From: Clostridiales bacterium
GTDB taxonomy: Bacteria; Bacillota; Clostridia; Oscillospirales; Oscillospiraceae
Reading direction: 5' to 3'
NCBI GenBank assembly: GCA_003525905.1
Contig: DQIA01000018.1
Coordinates: 9,144 to 73,143 of the forward strand
DNA: 64,000 nucleotides
In this document: one piece after another, positions 21,433 to 29,221 of the stretch
Layout of the letters: each line of letters opens with the position of its first letter
How positions within the stretch are numbered: position 1 is the first letter of the stretch
Notes under the pieces: model-generated
What the model was told of the DNA's origin: nothing
The model's database searches: none
The model's input: only the letters and a program-made list of their open reading frames with translations
Made by a program: the position numbers and the translations under genes

Positions 21433-24228
21433 TTATTCTCCGAGGTCCAGCTCCGCCACGACGGCCGCGCAGCGCGGGCACAGGCCGTCCGCATTGGCCT
21501 TCGTCGAGTGCATCCAGCAGCGCGGGCACTTCACGCCCTCGGCGTTGCGCACCTCGATGCGCAGGCCGGGGAAGGCGGTTCCGCTGCCGGTCACGTTCGC
21601 GGCATCGGGGTCGTCGTCCGTCAGGATGACGTCCGAAACGAGCAGCAGGGCCGTCAGGTCCATGTCCTTCACGGTCTCGAGGGCCTTGGCAGCCGCCTCG
21701 TCGCGGGCGCAGAGGGCAACATGGGCCTCGAGCGCCTTGCCGATGCGCTTGTCCGCGCGGGCCTGCTCCAGCACGCCGTTGACGTCGCTGCGCAGGGCGA
21801 TGAGCGTATCCCAGCGGGCCATGGTCTCCGCATCGAGGGCGTAGGCCTCATAGGGCTGCACCATCTCGTTCAGAACGACGTTGCGCACGTCGTCTCCCGC
21901 ACGGTGCGGCATGGCCTGCCAGATCTCGTCGCAGGTGAACGGCAGGATCGGTGCGAACATCCGCGCCATGGCGTCGACGATGAGATACAGCGCCGTCTGC
22001 GCGCTGCGGCGCTTCAGGCCGTTGCGGGACTCGCAGTAGAGGCGGTCCTTCAGAATGTCCAGATAGAAGCTGGACAGCTCCACAACGCAGAAATCATTGA
22101 TGGCGTGAGTCAGAACGTGGAATTCATAGTTGTCATAGGCCGCAAAGCCCGTGCGGATCAGCTCATTGAGCTTCGTGACCGCCCAGCGGTCCAGCTCCAG
22201 CATATCCTCCGGCGCAACAAGATGCTCCGCGTCGAAGCCGTCGAGGTTGCCGAGGCAGTAGCGGGCCGTGTTGCGGAACTTCAGGTAATTCTGGCTGAGC
22301 TGCTTGAAGATCTCCTTCGAGCAGCGCACATCGGCGCGGTAGTCCGCAGAGGCGGCCCACAGACGCACGATATCCGCGCCGAAATCGCGGATGAGGTCGG
22401 CCGGGTCGACGCCGTTGCCGAGGGACTTGTGCATGGCCTTGCCCTCGCCGTCGACCGTCCAGCCGTGGGTCAGGCACTCACGGAACGGTGCGCCCTGCCC
22501 GAGCGCGCCGACGGACGTCAGCAGGCTCGACTGGAACCAGCCGCGGTACTGATCGGCGCCCTCGAGATACATCGTCGCGGGCCACTGGTCCGGATGCTCG
22601 CGGCGCAGGGAGGCAATGTGCGTCGAGCCGGAGTCAAACCAGCCGTCGAGCGTGTCGGTCTCCTTTTCAAACGTTCTGCCGCCGCAGTGCGGGCAGCTCA
22701 GACCCTCCGGAACAAGCTCCATGGCCTCGCGCTCGAACCAGACGTTCGAGCCATGCTCGCCGAACAGGGCGGAGATGTGGGCGATGGTCTCCGGGGTGCA
22801 GACGGGCTTGCCGCAGTCCTTGCAGTAGAACACCGGGATCGGCAGGCCCCAGCGGCGCTGACGGGAGATGCACCAGTCGGCGCGGTCGCGGATCATGGCG
22901 ACCATGCGGTCCTTGCCCCACGTGGGAAGCCATTTGACATTGTCGCAGGCGGCGACGGCCTCGTCTTTGAAGGACTCGACGGAGCAGAACCACTGCGGGG
23001 TGGCACGGAAGATGATCGGGCTCTTGCAGCGCCAGCAGTGCGGATAGCTGTGAGTGAATTCCTCGGAGGCGAACAGCGCGCCGCTCTCCTTCAGGTCGGC
23101 CAGAATGACGGCGTTGGACTCGTCATAGCGCAGGCCTGCATACTTGCCGGCAGCCTCGGTCTGGCGGCCGCGGTCGTCCACGGGGACGATCAGGTCGATG
23201 TTATAGCGGCGGCAGGTCTGATAGTCGTCCGCGCCGAAGCCCGGGGCGGTGTGGACGCAGCCCGTGCCGGAATCCATCGTGACATAGTCCGCGCAGACAA
23301 GCAGGGACTCGCGCGGCAGGAACGGATGCTGTGCCGTCATATACTCAAAATACCGGCCCTCATGGCGCTCGACGATCTCATATTCCTCGATGCCGCCGGC
23401 CTTCATCGTCTTTTCAAGCAGCGCCTCGGCGACGAGATAGCGCTCGCCGTTTGCCGCCTTGACGACAACATAGCTCTCCTGCGGGTTCAGGGCGATGGCG
23501 AGGTTGCCGGGCAGCGTCCACGTCGTCGTCGTCCAGATGATGACGTAGGTATTCCCGGCATCGAGCTTTCCCTTCGTGTCCTTCAGGGCGAACTTGACGT
23601 AGATGGACGTGCAGGGATCGTCCTGATACTCGATCTCGGCCTCGGCCAGCGCCGTCTCGTCCTTGGGGCACCAGTACACGGGCTTCAGGCCCTTGTAGAT
23701 ATAGCCCTTGCGGTACATCTCGCCGAAGACCTTGACCTCCTCGGCCTCAAAGGCCTTGTCCATGGTCTTATAGGGATGCTGCCAGTCGCCGAGGACGCCG
23801 AGGCGGCGGAAGCCGCTCATCTGACGGTCGATGAAGTCCTGTGCAAAGGCCTGACAGGCATTGCGGAACTCCGGGATCGGCATGGCCTTGTGGTTGAGCT
23901 TGTTCTTCTTGATGATGGCGGATTCAATGGGCATGCCGTGGTTGTCCCAGCCGGGAACATAGGGCGTGTAATAGCCGCGCATCGCATGGGAGCGGACGAT
24001 GAAGTCCTTGAGCGTCTTATTGAGCGCGTGGCCCATGTGGATATCGCCGTTGGAGAACGGAGGGCCGTCGTGCAGAATGAACGCAGGCTTGCCCTCGTTC
24101 TTTTCGAGCATCAGGCGGTAGACGTCGATCTTGTTCCAGTGCTCCAGCATGCCCGGCTCGCGCTGCGGCAGGCCCGCGCGCATCGGGAAGTCCGTCTTCG
24201 GGGTGATGATGGTGTTCTTATAGTCCAT
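21433..24228 (-). CDS. ileS: Isoleucyl-tRNA synthetase
   Basis: This class I synthetase charges tRNA-Ile in the cytoplasm. It is about 931 residues long, normal for the bacterial family. The HIGH motif appears as DIHMGHAL near residue 55 and KMSKS as KAMHKSLG near 595, a small variation. A C-terminal zinc ribbon (CPRCWMH...CPRC) closes the protein. The ATG at 24228 is used because GGAGG lies six bases before it; an upstream ATG overlaps that ribosome site. Expression is controlled by a T-box leader (24365-24640). Copies of a palindromic element flank the gene on both sides. Confidence 0.95.
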   Translation of the reverse strand: MDYKNTIITPKTDFPMRAGLPQREPGMLEHWNKIDVYRLMLEKNEGKPAFILHDGPPFSNGDIHMGHALNKTLKDFIVRSHAMRGYYTPYVPGWDNHGMPIESAIIKKNKLNHKAMPIPEFRNACQAFAQDFIDRQMSGFRRLGVLGDWQHPYKTMDKAFEAEEVKVFGEMYRKGYIYKGLKPVYWCPKDETALAEAEIEYQDDPCTSIYVKFALKDTKGKLDAGNTYVIIWTTTTWTLPGNLAIALNPQESYVVVKAANGERYLVAEALLEKTMKAGGIEEYEIVERHEGRYFEYMTAQHPFLPRESLLVCADYVTMDSGTGCVHTAPGFGADDYQTCRRYNIDLIVPVDDRGRQTEAAGKYAGLRYDESNAVILADLKESGALFASEEFTHSYPHCWRCKSPIIFRATPQWFCSVESFKDEAVAACDNVKWLPTWGKDRMVAMIRDRADWCISRQRRWGLPIPVFYCKDCGKPVCTPETIAHISALFGEHGSNVWFEREAMELVPEGLSCPHCGGRTFEKETDTLDGWFDSGSTHIASLRREHPDQWPATMYLEGADQYRGWFQSSLLTSVGALGQGAPFRECLTHGWTVDGEGKAMHKSLGNGVDPADLIRDFGADIVRLWAASADYRADVRCSKEIFKQLSQNYLKFRNTARYCLGNLDGFDAEHLVAPEDMLELDRWAVTKLNELIRTGFAAYDNYEFHVLTHAINDFCVVELSSFYLDILKDRLYCESRNGLKRRSAQTALYLIVDAMARMFAPILPFTCDEIWQAMPHRAGDDVRNVVLNEMVQPYEAYALDAETMARWDTLIALRSDVNGVLEQARADKRIGKALEAHVALCARDEAAAKALETVKDMDLTALLLVSDVILTDDDPDAANVTGSGTAFPGLRIEVRNAEGVKCPRCWMHSTKANADGLCPRCAAVVAELDLGE

Positions 24229-24282
24229 AAATGCCTCCATTTATTTCTTTTAACCGTTCGTAACAGGTTATTATCTGTTTCC

Positions 24283-24364
24283 GGACGGCACCGCACAATT
24301 CAGCAAGAACCATCGGCGAAAAATATCCGGCGAAGGTCGAAGAAGCGATCGTGTGGTGTCGTCC
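24283..24364. repeat. 80-bp palindromic element, copy B (inside the ileS leader)
   Basis: Ends GGACGGCACCGCACAATTC and GATCGTGTGGTGTCGTCC are inverted repeats. The core TCGGCGAAAAATATCCGGCGAAGG matches copy A at 21348-21427. It begins exactly where the T-tract of the T-box terminator ends and lies 55 bases before the ileS start. It is therefore transcribed in every full-length ileS mRNA. Confidence 0.75.
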
Positions 24365-24640
24365 AAAAAAACGAGTCTCTGCCTCATCAAGAGACAGAGA
24401 CTCGCTCTGCGGTACCACTCCTGTTCCCCCGGAACGGGGGCGCTTGGGGCGCGATAACGGGCGCAGGCCGTCTCCCCTTACGCAGGCACATGGCCCTTCC
24501 GGGGAAAAGCTCCGGGGTGATGCCCTGCAGCGCGCGTCTGCCTTGCATCCTCCGGCAGCTTTCTGAACGCGCGGGGTCCGCAGGTCCGTCCCCTTCGTCG
24601 CTTGATCGGTATTCGGTTCCGGTACGAATGTACAGAGATT
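24365..24640 (-). promoter_or_regulatory. T-box riboswitch of ileS
   Basis: The minus-strand leader carries the T-box core TGGTACCGC (24409-24417). Right after it comes a long hairpin (CGAGTCTCTG.../...CAGAGACTCG, 24372-24404) and seven T residues (24365-24371). Stem I lies between about 24560 and 24640; the likely specifier is ATC at 24604-24606 (minus strand), an Ile codon. Uncharged tRNA-Ile should bind and prevent termination. The leader starts right after divIVA, and no promoter of its own was identified. Confidence 0.92.
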
Positions 24641-24641
24641 C

Positions 24642-25448
24642 TTACCGCTTTTTTGGGTCGTAATTCCGCCCGAACTGCAGATCTTCAAATTTTTTGCTCA
24701 CGGGAAAGCCGTGCAGCGTATCGAGCTTACGCGTATCGCCGGAGTGATCCTCCTGCGCGATGTCGCCGAGCGTCGAGCCGCTGAGGCTCTGCTCGATCTG
24801 CTGGCCGATCTCCTCGATGAGGGCGTCGGCCTTCTCCTCGGCGGAGGGATGAGACTGCTCTGCCTCGTAGTCATAGGCGCGGTTGTGAGACGGCTCCTTC
24901 GGCTGCTCCTTCGGGGTCAGCACGGGGGTCTGCGGCTCCACCGGCGGGGTGAAGCGGTGGACGCGCTCCGGCTCCTCCGGCTGGGAGGGCGTGAGCGGCG
25001 TCTCCCTGCGCAGCTCGTCGATAAGCTCGAGCTGGCGCTTCAGGCGCTTTTCCATGCCGTCCAGGAACTGCGACGTGGCGGCCTTGGCCGCATCGAGGCG
25101 TTCCTGCTCCTCGCCGACGAGAGCGTCGACATTGTTCGTCTTGGCGCTGGCGGCATCCTCTGCCTCATGCAGCATCTGCGCGCACTTTTTCTCGGCGTCC
25201 GCGACCATCTGGTCGCACGTCTTCTGCGCGGCAAGCAGGGCGTTCTGCATGGAAGCCTCCTGCTTGCGGTATTCCTCCAGCTTTTCCACAAGAATGCGCA
25301 TCTTGCTCTTCAGCACGGAATTTTCTTTATAGAGGGTAACATAGTCCTCGGTCAGCGGCTCGAGAATGTCATCGACGGAGTCCATATCGTATCCGCCGAA
25401 CAGCGCCTTCTCAAAGCTGATGTCCTGGATCTGCTGCGGGGTCAGCAT
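24642..25448 (-). CDS. divIVA: DivIVA-domain cell-division/polarity protein
   Basis: A 268-residue membrane-curvature-sensing scaffold protein. The N-terminal DivIVA domain (QDISFEKALFGGYDMDSVDDILEPL, about 6-30) is followed by a long coiled coil (about 40-165) and a low-complexity Pro/Glu-rich tail. It follows sepF, as in the conserved ylm division cluster of Firmicutes (ylmE-sepF-ylmG-ylmH-divIVA-ileS). Here ylmG and ylmH are absent. It probably marks poles or septa and recruits division or sporulation proteins. Confidence 0.88.
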   Translation of the reverse strand: MLTPQQIQDISFEKALFGGYDMDSVDDILEPLTEDYVTLYKENSVLKSKMRILVEKLEEYRKQEASMQNALLAAQKTCDQMVADAEKKCAQMLHEAEDAASAKTNNVDALVGEEQERLDAAKAATSQFLDGMEKRLKRQLELIDELRRETPLTPSQPEEPERVHRFTPPVEPQTPVLTPKEQPKEPSHNRAYDYEAEQSHPSAEEKADALIEEIGQQIEQSLSGSTLGDIAQEDHSGDTRKLDTLHGFPVSKKFEDLQFGRNYDPKKR

Positions 25449-25492
25449 CGTCTTCAGCTCCTGTCTCTGTCTTGCGTGGGATGGAACGCACC

Positions 25493-25978
25493 TTAGAAGT
25501 ACATCCCGTTGTTTTCGAGTTCCTCAACGAGATCGCCAACGACATCCACGTTGTACGGCGTGATGAGATAGGTGGAAATGGCGATCTTCTTGATCTTGCC
25601 GTCGAGCGCATAGGCGCAGCCGGAGAGGAAGTCCACCAGACGGCGGGCGACGTCCTTGTTCGTGGACTCGAGGTTCAGCACGACGGCCTGCTTGTCGCGC
25701 AGGTGATCGGCGATGTCGGAGACCAGATCAAAGCGGTCCGGCTTGACCAGCACGACCTGCAGCTGGGTGGTGGCGTTGATATTCACGACCTTGTTGCCGC
25801 CGCGGGTCGTCTGCGTATCCTGCGCGGCCGGGGTGCTGCGGCTATAGCTGCGGCGGGAAGACTGAGGCGCGGGAGCGGGATCGTTGTCCAGCGGCTCGTC
25901 GTCATAATCATCATAATCATCCTCTTCCGGTTCGGAATACGGGTGAGTCAGCTTCTTCAGTTCGTCCATAAATCCCAT
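25493..25978 (-). CDS. sepF: SepF cell-division protein
   Basis: A roughly 161-residue FtsZ-associated septum protein. The ATG at 25978 is chosen because GGAGG lies eight bases upstream. The N-terminus (MGFMDELKKL) is the amphipathic membrane-binding helix. A disordered, acidic Tyr/Asp-rich linker (about 20-65) precedes the SepF core (about 70-160, with VVLVKPDRFDLVSDIADHL). It forms rings that bundle FtsZ and tether it to the membrane. It sits between ylmE and divIVA. Confidence 0.92.
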   Translation of the reverse strand: MGFMDELKKLTHPYSEPEEDDYDDYDDEPLDNDPAPAPQSSRRSYSRSTPAAQDTQTTRGGNKVVNINATTQLQVVLVKPDRFDLVSDIADHLRDKQAVVLNLESTNKDVARRLVDFLSGCAYALDGKIKKIAISTYLITPYNVDVVGDLVEELENNGMYF

Positions 25979-26012
25979 GGGTTCGTCCTCCAATATTGTT
26001 TCGATATGATCG

Positions 26013-26726
26013 TTAATCGCTCTTTACCGGCGCATAGTTCCGCGGGCCAAAAATGGCCGTGCCGATGCGCACCATGGTGCTGCCGCAGGCAATGGCGTCC
26101 TCGAAATCGTCCGTCATTCCCATCGACAAAAAATCCATAAAAATATTATCGTATTTTTGGGCTGTTATGTCAACAGCAATTCTGCGAATTTTTTGAAAAT
26201 ATCTGCAATTATCGCCCTTTTTCCTGCCGATCGGCGGCACCGTCATCAATCCGCGCACGCGAACGGCGGGATAATCTGCCATTTCTTCCACGATCCGGGG
26301 GAATTCCTTCAGCAGGAAGCCGGACTTCTGCTTCTCGCCTCCGGCGTTGATCTCGAGCAGGATATCCTGCACGATGCCGCGCTTGGCGGCCTCGGCATTG
26401 ATATCCGCAAGCAGCTCACGGCGGTCCACGGACTCGATCACATCGACCTGCCCGACGACCTGCCGGACCTTGTTGCGCTGCAGCGCGCCGATGAAGTGCA
26501 CCGGAGCGCCGTCATAGGCATGCTCGTCCAGCTTTTTGACCAGCTCCTGCACGCGGTTCTCGCCGCAGCAGTCCACCCCGGCCGCAATGGCCTCGCGCAC
26601 GGCGGCACTGTCGTTCATTTTTGTTGCGGCGCACAGGCGGATGTCCGCCGGGTCGCGCCCGGCAGCCCGGGCGGCAGCCGCGATCCGGCTGCGGATCTGC
26701 GCCACGTTTTCCGTGATCATGCTCAT
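26013..26726 (-). CDS. ylmE: YggS/YlmE-family PLP homeostasis protein
   Basis: A 237-residue PLP-binding barrel protein (COG0325) that maintains pyridoxal phosphate balance and has no classical enzyme activity. The PLP lysine sits in LCAATKMND near residue 30; the phosphate-binding GLMTVPP and SMGMTDDFEDAI segments are clear. Its start overlaps the upstream gene by four bases (ATGA). It is the standard neighbour of sepF in Firmicutes. Confidence 0.92.
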   Translation of the reverse strand: MSMITENVAQIRSRIAAAARAAGRDPADIRLCAATKMNDSAAVREAIAAGVDCCGENRVQELVKKLDEHAYDGAPVHFIGALQRNKVRQVVGQVDVIESVDRRELLADINAEAAKRGIVQDILLEINAGGEKQKSGFLLKEFPRIVEEMADYPAVRVRGLMTVPPIGRKKGDNCRYFQKIRRIAVDITAQKYDNIFMDFLSMGMTDDFEDAIACGSTMVRIGTAIFGPRNYAPVKSD

Positions 26727-27943
26727 GCTTCCATCACCTTTCCGTCCTCGATGTCATCCGAGGTCAGGATAATATCGTCGCCCGGCCAGAGGTTTCCCGT
26801 GCTGGACTGATCCAGCTCGACAACGTAGCCGTCTCCGTACGCATAAAGGATCTCCACCGGCTTCCAGCGGGCGCGCGCGCCCTCGAGCACATAGACGCCC
26901 GCCTGCCCATCGACCATATAGAGCGCCTGCTTCGGCACGCGCAGGCCGGTATAAGAGGAGAAAATGATATCTGCGCTCTGGCGGCGCAGGGCCGTGACCT
27001 CCTGCGGCTCGCGCTCGCAGGACAGCACGATGGTACAAACGCCGTCCTCCGCCTCGCTGATGGCCTCGACCTGCATTCTGATCTGGGAGAGCTTTTCCAG
27101 TCCGAAGCTGACGGTCAGCGTCTCGCCCGCGGCAGTCTGCTCCGCGCGCGCCTCCGGGATCTCGGCTGCAAAATACCACTTCTGGCCCGTGATGAGCCTG
27201 CCGACGGCATTGCCCGGAACGGCAGAGGCATGCTGCGCAGCGGCGCGCAGCTCGCTCGGCTTCATCTGCAGCACGCTCTCCGGCGTGAGCACGCGCTCAA
27301 GGCCGTCCGTCTGCTCGGAAAAATAGCCAGCGCTCTCGACCGTCACGGCCTCGGCGCTCTGCTCCGTCTCGGCGGAGAGCGCGGAGATCTGCGACTCGAG
27401 CTCGGCGATGCGGCCCTCCATGCGCGCGGCGTCGTCCGCCGTCACGCTGCGGCGCAGCACGAGCGGCTGCAGCTCGGACATCACATCGTCGGCCTCCGTC
27501 AGATCACGGCGGGCCGTCAGTGCAGCCAGCTCGCCGAGGGCCTTTTCGATGGCGTCGTCCGTCTGGGTCGTGTCCTCCCCTGCCGTGCCGGAGGCCGCAT
27601 AGCGCAGCTGCGAAAGCTGTTCCTGCAGGGCCGTGAGCCTGTCGCGCTTTTCGCGCGCCGCAGAGGTCTGATAGCCGTCTGCCACGCGCTGCCCGCTGCC
27701 GACGCGCTCGCCCTCGGTCAGGGCGCAGACCACAACGGGCTGTGAGGCCGTGATGATCTCCTCCTCACGCACTACAAAGCCGGAAACGGTCTGCCCGTCG
27801 CCGGCTTCGCAGCGCACGGCAGTCTCGAGGGTGTAGCTGCTCCCGCCGCTGCCGAAAAGGACCGACAGCACGAGATAGGCCACCACGATGCCTGCCAATA
27901 CGATGGATACGATTTTCAGGTAAAGGTCTCCCTGCTTTTTCAT
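26723..27943 (-). CDS. HlyD-like membrane-anchored protein of the sepF cluster
   Basis: About 406 residues with one N-terminal membrane helix (about 10-33), then an extracytoplasmic part. This has a biotinyl-lipoyl-like half (VSGFVVREEEII), a coiled-coil hairpin (about 100-210) and a beta-rich C-terminal domain, the layout of HlyD/membrane-fusion adaptors. The ATG at 27943 has AGGAG seven bases upstream. No partner ABC transporter is adjacent. Its position ahead of ylmE and sepF is seen in other Clostridia and suggests a role in division-site envelope assembly; this is inference. Confidence 0.7.
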   Translation of the reverse strand: MKKQGDLYLKIVSIVLAGIVVAYLVLSVLFGSGGSSYTLETAVRCEAGDGQTVSGFVVREEEIITASQPVVVCALTEGERVGSGQRVADGYQTSAAREKRDRLTALQEQLSQLRYAASGTAGEDTTQTDDAIEKALGELAALTARRDLTEADDVMSELQPLVLRRSVTADDAARMEGRIAELESQISALSAETEQSAEAVTVESAGYFSEQTDGLERVLTPESVLQMKPSELRAAAQHASAVPGNAVGRLITGQKWYFAAEIPEARAEQTAAGETLTVSFGLEKLSQIRMQVEAISEAEDGVCTIVLSCEREPQEVTALRRQSADIIFSSYTGLRVPKQALYMVDGQAGVYVLEGARARWKPVEILYAYGDGYVVELDQSSTGNLWPGDDIILTSDDIEDGKVMEA

Positions 27944-27999
27944 CTGGGTACTCCTGTCCGGCCGGGGCACTCGGCCCGCGGCCCGCGGGAGCAGGGTCT

Positions 28000-28215
28000 T
28001 CAGGTACGAACGGGCTGTGCCGGGACAAGCGTGGAGATGGCGTGCTTGTAGATCATCTGCTGCTTGCCGTCCGAGCTGAGCACAACGACGAAGTTGTCAA
28101 AGCCCGTCACGATGCCCTTGAGCTGGAAGCCGTTCATGAGGAACATGGTCACGGCCGTGTGCTCGCGGCGCACCTCGTTTAAGATCAGATCCTGCAAATT
28201 TTCCGTGTTTGCCAT
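28000..28215 (-). CDS. hfq: RNA chaperone Hfq
   Basis: A 71-residue Sm-like protein forming hexameric rings that pair small RNAs with mRNAs. It shows the Sm1 motif ([22 protein letters not shown]) and the Sm2 motif YKHAIST with the conserved KH pair. It lacks the long tail of enterobacterial Hfq, as is usual in Firmicutes. It lies directly downstream of miaA, the near-universal miaA-hfq pairing. Confidence 0.95.
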   Translation of the reverse strand: MANTENLQDLILNEVRREHTAVTMFLMNGFQLKGIVTGFDNFVVVLSSDGKQQMIYKHAISTLVPAQPVRT

Positions 28216-28274
28216 ATGTGGTACTCCTTTTCTTTGTTTTCCGGCTCAGCCGGTGTTGGAATACCACGATTGTA

Positions 28275-29219
28275 TCAGATTCCGCTGTCGAAATCGGCCG
28301 CTTTTTGCAGGGCCGCGCGGAAAATCTCGTCTGCGCCCGCAGAGGCGTCGAGCCACTGCACGGCGGGATTGGCGCGGAACCACGTCATCTGGCGCTTGGC
28401 ATAGCGCCGCGTGGCCTGCTGGATGGTCCCGAGCGCCGCCTCCGGCGGCAGGCCCTCCTCCAGCGCCTGCACGACCTGCTTATAGCCGATGGCCTGCAGG
28501 CTCGTCGCCCGGTCCGGCACGCCGCTGTCAAACAACGCGCGGACCTCCTGCGCAAGTCCCTGCGCATACATCAGCTCCACGCGCAGATCGATGCGGGCAT
28601 AGAGCTGCGCGCGCTCCGGGAAGTGCAGGCCGAGCCACAGCGGCCGGTAGCGAGGCGGGATCGCCCGGCTCTCCCGGTCGAAGTCCGTCATGGTCCTGCC
28701 GGTCTCCTGCCAGATCTCCAGCGCGCGGACGATGCGCTTCACGTCCGAGACGGACAGCCGCGCCGCCCGCTCGGGGTCCACGGCGCGCAGCTCGTCCAGA
28801 AGCGGCTGTGCGCCCTCCTCGGCCGCGCGGCGCTCCAGGACCTCGCGCCTGCCGGTCTGCGGCAGCGGCGCAAACTGCCGCCCCGCGATGAGAGAATCGA
28901 TATAAAGCCCCGTGCCGCCGACCAGAATGACGGGCTTCCCGCGTGACAGGATGTCCTGCACGCAGGCATCCGCCTCCTGCACATAGCGGCTGACGGAGTA
29001 ATTCTCCGCCGGGTCCGCCACGTCGAGCATGTGGTGCGGCACGCCGCAGCGCTCCTCGGGCGTGGGCTTTGCCGTGCCGATATCCATGCGGCGGTAGACC
29101 TGCATGGAGTCGAACGAAACGATCTCGCCGCCGAGCGCCTGCGCCAGCCGGACGGACAGGGCCGTCTTACCGGAGGCCGTCGGGCCGACGATGCAGATCA
29201 TATGGTCTCGCTGCTCCAT
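28275..29219 (-). CDS. miaA: tRNA dimethylallyltransferase
   Basis: This 314-residue cytoplasmic enzyme transfers the dimethylallyl group to A37 of tRNAs reading UNN codons. The P-loop GPTASGKTAL (about residue 12) and the DSMQVYRRMDIGTAKP stretch near 37 are diagnostic, and VGGTGLYIDSL near 101 is the second substrate motif. The stop codon of mutL is only two bases away. Its product is the substrate for MiaB, encoded 5 kb upstream in the same run of genes. Confidence 0.95.
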   Translation of the reverse strand: MEQRDHMICIVGPTASGKTALSVRLAQALGGEIVSFDSMQVYRRMDIGTAKPTPEERCGVPHHMLDVADPAENYSVSRYVQEADACVQDILSRGKPVILVGGTGLYIDSLIAGRQFAPLPQTGRREVLERRAAEEGAQPLLDELRAVDPERAARLSVSDVKRIVRALEIWQETGRTMTDFDRESRAIPPRYRPLWLGLHFPERAQLYARIDLRVELMYAQGLAQEVRALFDSGVPDRATSLQAIGYKQVVQALEEGLPPEAALGTIQQATRRYAKRQMTWFRANPAVQWLDASAGADEIFRAALQKAADFDSGI

Positions 29220-29221
29220 GG

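Noticed and set aside
24365..24640. Possible protein-coding frame on the plus strand through the ileS leader
   Set aside because: The T-box core, terminator and specifier on the minus strand explain the region fully.
21313..24663. Plus-strand open frame of 1116 codons across ileS
   Set aside because: It is antisense to a clearly identified isoleucyl-tRNA synthetase and runs through the T-box leader and both palindromic elements.
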